DNA of 10,450 bases, from NCBI GenBank assembly GCA_937874455.1, contig CALNBE010000237.1, positions 1 through 10,450 of the forward strand. The letters are read 5' to 3'. The position numbers and the translations under genes are program-made. Each line of letters opens with the position of its first letter. Position 1 is the stretch's first letter. The notes beneath the pieces are model-generated. The model worked only from the letters and a program-made list of their open reading frames with translations. It was not told the DNA's origin and searched no databases. This document shows, in pieces, positions 1 through 7,665 of this stretch. This stretch comes from an uncultured Opitutia bacterium (GTDB taxonomy: Bacteria; Verrucomicrobiota; Verrucomicrobiia; Opitutales; UBA953).

Positions 1-153
1 TGGAAAGCGTTCCTGCGGAGACATACAATCCGTCGGTCACATTCATCGTGCCCGTTCCAGAGTTGGAAAGCGTTCCTGCGGAGACATACAATCCGTCGGT
101 CACATTCATCGTGCCCGTCCCAGAATTGGAAAGCGTTCCTGCAGAGACATACA
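1..153 (-). repeat. 63-bp tandem repeat array (21 aa per unit) in the protease tail
   Basis: Units begin at 1, 64 and 127. The first two full units differ at only 2 of 63 bases. The third matches for 27 bases with one mismatch, then diverges into the neighbouring coding sequence. The period is a multiple of three, so copy number can change without breaking the frame. Each unit encodes a 21-residue segment containing VSAGTLSNSGTGTMNV, a pattern like coils of secreted beta-solenoids. The array continues beyond the left edge, so total copy number is unknown. The near-identity at DNA level points to recent duplication or ongoing homogenisation. Confidence -1.
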
Positions 154-2032
154 CGCCACCACCCAGCACATCCACTCTGCCCGAGGTATTCGTCAACTTT
201 CCATCCTGCCCGATCAAGACCCCTCGGCTGGCGGTTAACTTGCCGGTGCTGGTCAATGCAATCTCCCCACCGTTTGTCACATAAACCTGATTTCCCTTGA
301 AAAAGGAGGCATCGGCATTCGGCGAGTCTTCGGTCAACTCGCCCTTAATGGTCAGAATGCCCCCGCGCACAGAAACCGAGTCGGTAACGGTAAACTTTTT
401 CCCAGCCTGAATCTCCATCCGGGTACTGTCATGGTCCAGATTGATCGAGTGTGCCTTGACGTCCTGGCCGACCACCATGTTTGCCCCCTCGTTCACCACC
501 TCACCCATGTTGATCGTCACACTAAAACCGGTCAGCTCGACCGTCTTTCCATCGCGCGTTTCCGCCGACAGCGTCCACTTGCCCGACGCAGTCTCTCCCC
601 AAAAATTGTTGGCGGTAAAAACCCACCCAATATCCGTCAGAGAAAACTCCGTCGCCACATCCGTAAACAACAGCAAATCGGCCACGGTCCCTCCGGGAGA
701 TTCCAGCCAGATGTGCAGATCCTTCCAGTCGCTCGTCCCCACAACCCCATCTCCGATAGATAGTTCAAGCGTCACCTCCACCGTCTCAACCCCCTGCAAC
801 GAATTATTGTTGGAAATATTAAACTCCCTGTTCAACGCCGACCCGGTCACCAGGCCCCCGGTGACCGCTCCACTTGTGACCGTCGTCCGATCCGTCAAAT
901 ACGCGCTGTCAATCACCGCATTCACAAACCCGGTCGCATCAATCAGCCCGAACCCATAATTCGGGTTAAAATTATAGCCAGCAGCATTGGTCACCCAGCC
1001 GCGCCCGCCGGAAGAAGCACTCGTATCCCCCGCATCGACTACCACCGAGGAGCTCGCCAGCGCATGCTTTGCCAAGCGCACATCCATTGCCGGAGCAACC
1101 TGCTTGCCCAGGGCGATAATCCCAGAAACCAGCGGAGCGGCCGAGGATGTGCCGTCAAAAGTGTTCGTATAATTAGCATCCGAATAATTGCTCGCGCTTT
1201 GTCCATTGTTATAACCCAAGCTGCCGGAGCGGTCTGTCGTCGTGATGTTCTCATTCCCAGTGTCCCCCGAGGGAGCCGTTACAAACACTGACGACCCAAA
1301 ACTGCTATAGCTCGCATATTTCCCATCCTGGGCTAATGCTGCGACATCTATCACTGACTCATGGGAGTTTATAATCAAAAGGTTGGCTTGCTCCACAAGC
1401 ATTCCACGATCGTTCCCTGCGGCAAAAACAAACACCACATTGTTTAGAGAGGCCATATCCAAGGCCGCCAGCACCTCATTATCGTCACCCCCGGTAACAA
1501 ACGGATAGGATCTGCCCCAACTGTTGTTCTTCACCGAAATTGCCGCCTCCCCAATGTAGTTTCCGTCAGAATCAACCCCGCTCTCATGCAAAAACGCCCC
1601 TGCGGCATCCCCGTCCGCTCCGATATAGCGCAACCCGGCTATCTCTGCTCCGGGTGCGGCACCAGTAATGCCCTTTCCGTTGCCCCCCACGCCAGCCGCC
1701 ACTCCTGCTACCGCAGTGCCATGGTTGTCCGTGCTTAACAGAGTGTCGCTGGTGAAATCCTTGCTCAAATCATCCCTGAAATGCGCGACCAAATCAACAT
1801 GCGTGCCCTCAACCCCATTATCAATAATCCCGATCACCACGCCTTTCCCCGTGATCCCTTGCGCCCATGCTCCGGCTAAATTCGCGCCAAACAAGGCACT
1901 GTCCTTTAAATGCCATTGATACTGATAAAGCGGATCATTCGGCACAAAAGCATCTCCATAAGGAGCTGCCATTACATCAATGGAAATTGCCGCTGCGCCA
2001 GCAACAAGCACGGAGAAGGGTATTTTTATCAT
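1..2032 (-). CDS. Secreted kexin-like S8 serine protease with P domain and repeat tail (partial, C-terminus off the window)
   Basis: I translated 677 codons from ATG 2032 down to the left edge with no stop. Residues 1-23 look like a Sec signal peptide (basic MIK start, hydrophobic core, small residues near 20-23), which supports this start although the frame stays open upstream. The kexin-like motif DPLYQYQWHL follows at 33-42. The subtilase triad is visible: D71 in GIIDNG, H104 in DNHGTAVAG, S296 in FDGTSSAAPLVSG. N207 in FAAGND fits the oxyanion asparagine. Residues about 415-510 match the proprotein-convertase P domain (DLHIWLESPGGT, then NNFWGE with W478, then GKWTL). From about 515 the chain is beta-rich, Gly/Ser/Thr-rich and ends in 21-residue tandem repeats, resembling a beta-solenoid or autotransporter passenger. 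I see no cysteine. There is almost no room for a propeptide. The catalytic and P domains are secure. Substrate, surface anchoring and the presence of a C-terminal barrel or sorting signal are unknown. A weak AAAGA precedes the start. Confidence -1.
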   Translation of the reverse strand, partial: MIKIPFSVLVAGAAAISIDVMAAPYGDAFVPNDPLYQYQWHLKDSALFGANLAGAWAQGITGKGVVIGIIDNGVEGTHVDLVAHFRDDLSKDFTSDTLLSTDNHGTAVAGVAAGVGGNGKGITGAAPGAEIAGLRYIGADGDAAGAFLHESGVDSDGNYIGEAAISVKNNSWGRSYPFVTGGDDNEVLAALDMASLNNVVFVFAAGNDRGMLVEQANLLIINSHESVIDVAALAQDGKYASYSSFGSSVFVTAPSGDTGNENITTTDRSGSLGYNNGQSASNYSDANYTNTFDGTSSAAPLVSGIIALGKQVAPAMDVRLAKHALASSSVVVDAGDTSASSGGRGWVTNAAGYNFNPNYGFGLIDATGFVNAVIDSAYLTDRTTVTSGAVTGGLVTGSALNREFNISNNNSLQGVETVEVTLELSIGDGVVGTSDWKDLHIWLESPGGTVADLLLFTDVATEFSLTDIGWVFTANNFWGETASGKWTLSAETRDGKTVELTGFSVTINMGEVVNEGANMVVGQDVKAHSINLDHDSTRMEIQAGKKFTVTDSVSVRGGILTIKGELTEDSPNADASFFKGNQVYVTNGGEIALTSTGKLTASRGVLIGQDGKLTNTSGRVDVLGGGVYVSAGTLSNSGTGTMNVTDGLYVSAGTLSNSGTGTMNVTDGLYVSAGTLS

Positions 2033-2196
2033 ATCTTTAAGAAAGAAGTAAGTTAAAACCTCATTGGTGGGCTCCTCCAAGATAAAAGTCAATTCATTGC
2101 CTCCCTCAAAACAGTCCGCCGCATGCAAAACTTCCTGATTTCAAGCTTGCCGCTAAGCCGGATGCATCCCTCTCTTTCCTCCCGCCTTTTTCCTCC
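2033..2196. promoter_or_regulatory. Divergent intergenic region between the protease gene and carB
   Basis: This 164-bp gap must hold the promoters of both divergent genes, but I could not pick a convincing -35/-10 pair on either strand. On the minus strand, GGAGGAG at 2078-2072 lies nine bases before an ATG at 2064 that opens a three-codon ORF (Met-Arg-Phe-stop, ending at 2053), 20 bases before the protease ATG. Three perfect palindromes lie on the carB side: GCATGC (2121-2126), CAAGCTTG (2142-2149) and GGATGCATCC (2160-2169, ending 27 bases before the carB ATG). Each may be chance. No Shine-Dalgarno precedes carB. The whole entry is inference from position plus visible short motifs. Confidence -1.
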
Positions 2197-5448
<3,252 letters not shown>

Positions 5449-5474
5449 CTTCGCTCCGGCAATTTTCCCCTTCC

Positions 5475-5506
5475 AACAGCGCGGCTCCGGTCGCGCTGTT
5501 TTGTTT
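5475..5506 (+). terminator. Rho-independent terminator of carB
   Basis: A perfect 9-bp stem, AACAGCGCG (5475-5483) with CGCGCTGTT (5492-5500), encloses an 8-base loop. T-rich TTTTGTTT overlaps and follows its 3' arm at 5499-5506. It lies 26 bases after the carB stop. There is no T tract on the other side, so it works in the plus direction only. It separates carB from the manA transcript. Confidence -1.
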
Positions 5507-5541
5507 CCCCTTCCGTTTCGTGTGACAGCCGGGAGAAATTT

Positions 5542-5593
5542 TCCTCCGCCGCCATCCTCAGAGAAAATCACCGTTGACCCCTCCTCCGCCGCC
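5542..5593 (+). repeat. Pair of 12-bp direct repeats upstream of manA
   Basis: TCCTCCGCCGCC occurs at 5542-5553 and again at 5582-5593, 40 bases apart start to start, about four helical turns. The second copy ends 16 bases before the manA ATG. The motif is low-complexity and C-rich, so chance in a genome with this base composition is a real possibility. Two copies on the same helix face could instead be a regulator site. Nothing else in this 161-bp gap (5449-5609) beyond the carB terminator looks like a feature, and I found no convincing promoter. Confidence -1.
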
Positions 5594-5609
5594 GCTCCAT
5601 ATCAACGCC

Positions 5610-6536
5610 ATGCGTTTTCTTCGCTTCACTCCCATTTATCAAGAACGCGTCTGGGGCGGCCAAGGCTTCTCCACCTATCTCGGGCGGACCATTCCCGCCG
5701 CGCCCATCGGCGAAAGCTGGGAGGTTTGCGACCGTCCCGAGGCCCCTTCCGTCGTCGCCGACGGCCCCGAAAAAGGCAAATCCCTCCGCGAGTTGATTGC
5801 CCAAAAAACCGCCTGGGTCATGGGCCCCAAATGGAATCCGGCCCGCCCGTTTCCCATCCTGGTCAAATGGCTCGACGCCGTTCAGCGCCTCAGCCTCCAG
5901 GTCCACCCGCCCGCAGCCATCGCCCCCCAACTCGGCGGCGAACCCAAAACCGAGGCTTGGTACGTTGCCCACGCCGAGCCGCACGCCGCCCTCATTTCCG
6001 GCCTGAAAAAAGGCGTCACCCGCGAGCAGTTTGAAAAATCCCTCGCCGACAATTCCGCCGAACAACTCGTCCACCGCTTTTCCGTCCGCGACGGCGACTC
6101 CACTTTCACACCAAGCGGACGCATTCACGCGATCGACGCAGGTTGCCTGATCCTCGAAATCCAGCAGAACTCCGACACCACCTACCGCGTTTACGACTGG
6201 GGTCGCCCGCGCCAGCTCCACATCGCCGAGTCCATGCAGTGCATCGACTTCAACGACTACGAGCCGTCCTTCATTTCCCATTCCCAAGGCACCGTCACTG
6301 TCGCCGATTGCGCCGAGTTCCGCATCCGCGCCTTCCTGCTCCAGCCCGGAGAAAAACTCCCCGCCCTCCCGGAGGGCGAACCCGCGCTCCTCGGCATGGT
6401 CGAGGGCAAACTGGTCGAGGCCGACGGCAGCGCCATCCAAAAGGGCGACAATGTCCTCCTCCCCGCGGGTGAGAAATTTTCCTTCACCGCCCAAACCCCC
6501 GTGCGCGTGCTGGTGACCGATCATTTTGCGGGATAA
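5610..6536 (+). CDS. manA: Mannose-6-phosphate isomerase, class I (short Bacillus-type)
   Basis: This zinc-dependent cytoplasmic enzyme interconverts mannose-6-phosphate and fructose-6-phosphate. It allows mannose use and supplies the precursor of GDP-mannose for glycans. The 308 residues match the short Bacillus-type proteins (about 315). Family signatures run in order: ERVWGG at 12-17, GESWEV at 34-39, LSLQVHP at 94-100, KTEAWY at 113-118 and GRIHAI at 170-175. The zinc ligands expected for the cupin site are Q97 or H99, E115 and H173. The C-terminal third is the usual beta domain. I chose ATG 5610 because MRFLRFTPIYQERVWGG aligns with family starts. An in-frame ATG at 5574 would add a proline-rich dodecapeptide and is less likely. 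No Shine-Dalgarno is visible. The HAD gene follows 87 bp later. Substrate specificity beyond mannose-6-phosphate is not determined by the sequence. Confidence -1.
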   Translation: MRFLRFTPIYQERVWGGQGFSTYLGRTIPAAPIGESWEVCDRPEAPSVVADGPEKGKSLRELIAQKTAWVMGPKWNPARPFPILVKWLDAVQRLSLQVHPPAAIAPQLGGEPKTEAWYVAHAEPHAALISGLKKGVTREQFEKSLADNSAEQLVHRFSVRDGDSTFTPSGRIHAIDAGCLILEIQQNSDTTYRVYDWGRPRQLHIAESMQCIDFNDYEPSFISHSQGTVTVADCAEFRIRAFLLQPGEKLPALPEGEPALLGMVEGKLVEADGSAIQKGDNVLLPAGEKFSFTAQTPVRVLVTDHFAG

Positions 6537-6570
6537 AAGCCTTCGGAAACCAATCGAGCGAAGTAAATTA

Positions 6571-6595
6571 TTCGCAGTTCAGCACTTGCGAACTG
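6571..6595 (+). promoter_or_regulatory. Overlapping inverted repeats between manA and the HAD gene
   Basis: Two mutually exclusive 6-bp hairpins are visible: TTCGCA (6571-6576) pairing with TGCGAA (6587-6592), and CAGTTC (6575-6580) pairing with GAACTG (6590-6595). There is no T tract after them, so a standard terminator is unlikely. They sit in the 87-bp gap 29-53 bases before the HAD start. They could form an operator, a weak RNA switch or an attenuating structure, or be chance. The arms are short, so confidence is low. Confidence -1.
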
Positions 6596-6623
6596 GCACA
6601 TCTTGTGCAGCCTTGACACCGTC

Positions 6624-7562
6624 ATGACAGGAACTTCCACCGCCAAATCCGCCTATCTCCTCGACATGGACGGCGTCATCTACCGGGAAAACAATCTCAT
6701 TCCCGGCGCCCGCGAGTTGATCGAGCAATTTCAGGAGCGTGACATCCCGTTCCTCTTCCTCACCAACAACTCGATGCCCACACAGGAAGACTTGGTGGTA
6801 AAACTCGCCCACCTCGGCATCTCCGGTCTCAACCCGCAGCACTTCTACACTTCGGCACTCAACACCGCCGATTTCCTCCGCACCGTCCAGCCTTCCGCCA
6901 CCGCCTTCGTCGTCGGCGAGGGAGGAATTATCTCCGCGCTGCGCGATGCCAGCATCCCGCACGACAACATGCACCCGACCTACGTGATTGTCGGCGAGGG
7001 CACGCCTACGGTGGAAAAACTCAACCGCGCCCACGAGCTGCTCGAACAGGGCGCGCGCTTCGTCGTCACCAACCCCGACAACTGGTGCCCCGTCGGCCCC
7101 GACAAAACCCGGCCCGGTGCCGGTGCCCTCGCCGCCTACCTGGAGGCCAGCACCGGCGTGCGCGCCTACTTCCTCGGCAAGCCCAATCCTTTCATGTATG
7201 CCTGCGCCTGCCAGCGCATCCTCGCCAACCGGCCCGACCTGCACCGCGCCGACGTTTTCATGGTCGGCGACACCATGGAGACCGATATTCGCGGCGCAGT
7301 CGAATACGGTCTGCGCGCCCTGCTGGTGCTCACCGGCTCCACTCGCTACGAGGATCTGGCCAACTACGTTTACCAGCCAACCGCCGTCATTCCCGATGTG
7401 CTGGCGCTCCATGAGCACCTCCGCACCGGCAAACCGCTGGAGGATTTCGCCATTGGCGCGGAGCAAACCGGCAAGGGGCGCGGCAACCGCTCCTCCGAGG
7501 ACCGCCACCAGAAAAACGCTCCGGCACTTAGCTACCGTCCGCGTCCGGCCATGACCAAATAA
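6624..7562 (+). CDS. NagD-like HAD superfamily (subfamily IIA) phosphatase
   Basis: This is a predicted Mg-dependent cytoplasmic phosphatase acting through a phospho-aspartate intermediate. The four HAD motifs are present: D14 and D16 in LLDMDGVIY (nucleophile and acid/base), TNN at 47-49, K186 in LGKPNPF, and D216/D221 in VGDTMETD. The cap-type pattern (FYTSALNTADFLR, then NPDNW, then GAGALAAYL) resembles E. coli NagD, a nucleotide phosphatase, more than phosphoglycolate phosphatase. The substrate cannot be assigned. Length is 312 residues against about 250 for E. coli NagD. The excess is a C-terminal tail from about 263 that is polar, basic and low in complexity (GKGRGNRSSEDRHQKN) with no recognised domain. 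I chose ATG 6624. A TTG at 6603 would add seven residues without better context. No Shine-Dalgarno is visible. The gene may be read through from manA and ends before a strong terminator. Confidence -1.
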   Translation: MTGTSTAKSAYLLDMDGVIYRENNLIPGARELIEQFQERDIPFLFLTNNSMPTQEDLVVKLAHLGISGLNPQHFYTSALNTADFLRTVQPSATAFVVGEGGIISALRDASIPHDNMHPTYVIVGEGTPTVEKLNRAHELLEQGARFVVTNPDNWCPVGPDKTRPGAGALAAYLEASTGVRAYFLGKPNPFMYACACQRILANRPDLHRADVFMVGDTMETDIRGAVEYGLRALLVLTGSTRYEDLANYVYQPTAVIPDVLALHEHLRTGKPLEDFAIGAEQTGKGRGNRSSEDRHQKNAPALSYRPRPAMTK

Positions 7563-7590
7563 TCCACAAAGGAAATTTTCTTCGCGCCGC

Positions 7591-7624
7591 AAAAAAGGCG
7601 TTCCCTTTGCGGAACGCCTTTTGC
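7591..7624. terminator. Bidirectional Rho-independent terminator between convergent HAD and glgP genes
   Basis: A perfect 12-bp stem, AAAAGGCGTTCC (7593-7604) with GGAACGCCTTTT (7611-7622), closes a 6-base loop. A six-A run at 7591-7596 gives a six-U tract on the minus transcript, and TTTT at 7619-7622 serves the plus transcript. It starts 29 bases after the HAD stop and about 44 bases beyond the glgP stop, so it can end both convergent transcripts. It is the strongest terminator in the window. Confidence -1.
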
Positions 7625-7628
7625 TTTG

Positions 7629-7645
7629 CCTCCGCCGGGCGGAGG
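7629..7645. other. Second GC-rich hairpin in the HAD/glgP convergent gap
   Basis: CCTCCG (7629-7634) and CGGAGG (7640-7645) form a 6-bp stem with a 5-base CCGGG loop, lying between the glgP stop and the bidirectional terminator. On the plus side it runs directly into AAAATTT. In the glgP mRNA this would place an extra stable 3' stem upstream of the terminator, possibly protecting the 3' end. Its function is inference. Confidence -1.
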
Positions 7646-7665
7646 AAAATTTCCCGAAGGAAAAA

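Noticed and set aside
1..153. Possible CRISPR array
   Set aside because: Repeat units abut with no unique spacers, are 63 bp long and encode an in-frame 21-residue protein repeat.
48..959. Plus-strand open frames at 48-284, 431-763 and 441-959
   Set aside because: These are antisense to the protease. The first is the complement of the 63-bp repeats, and the others are low-complexity Pro/Ser/Thr/Val shadows.
5574..5609. Upstream ATG for manA
   Set aside because: It would add MTPPPPPLHINA, a proline-rich stretch absent from the family. ATG 5610 begins exactly at the conserved N-terminus.
6613..6618. TTGACA resembling a -35 box upstream of the HAD gene
   Set aside because: It ends only five bases before the ATG at 6624, leaving no room for a -10 element or leader.
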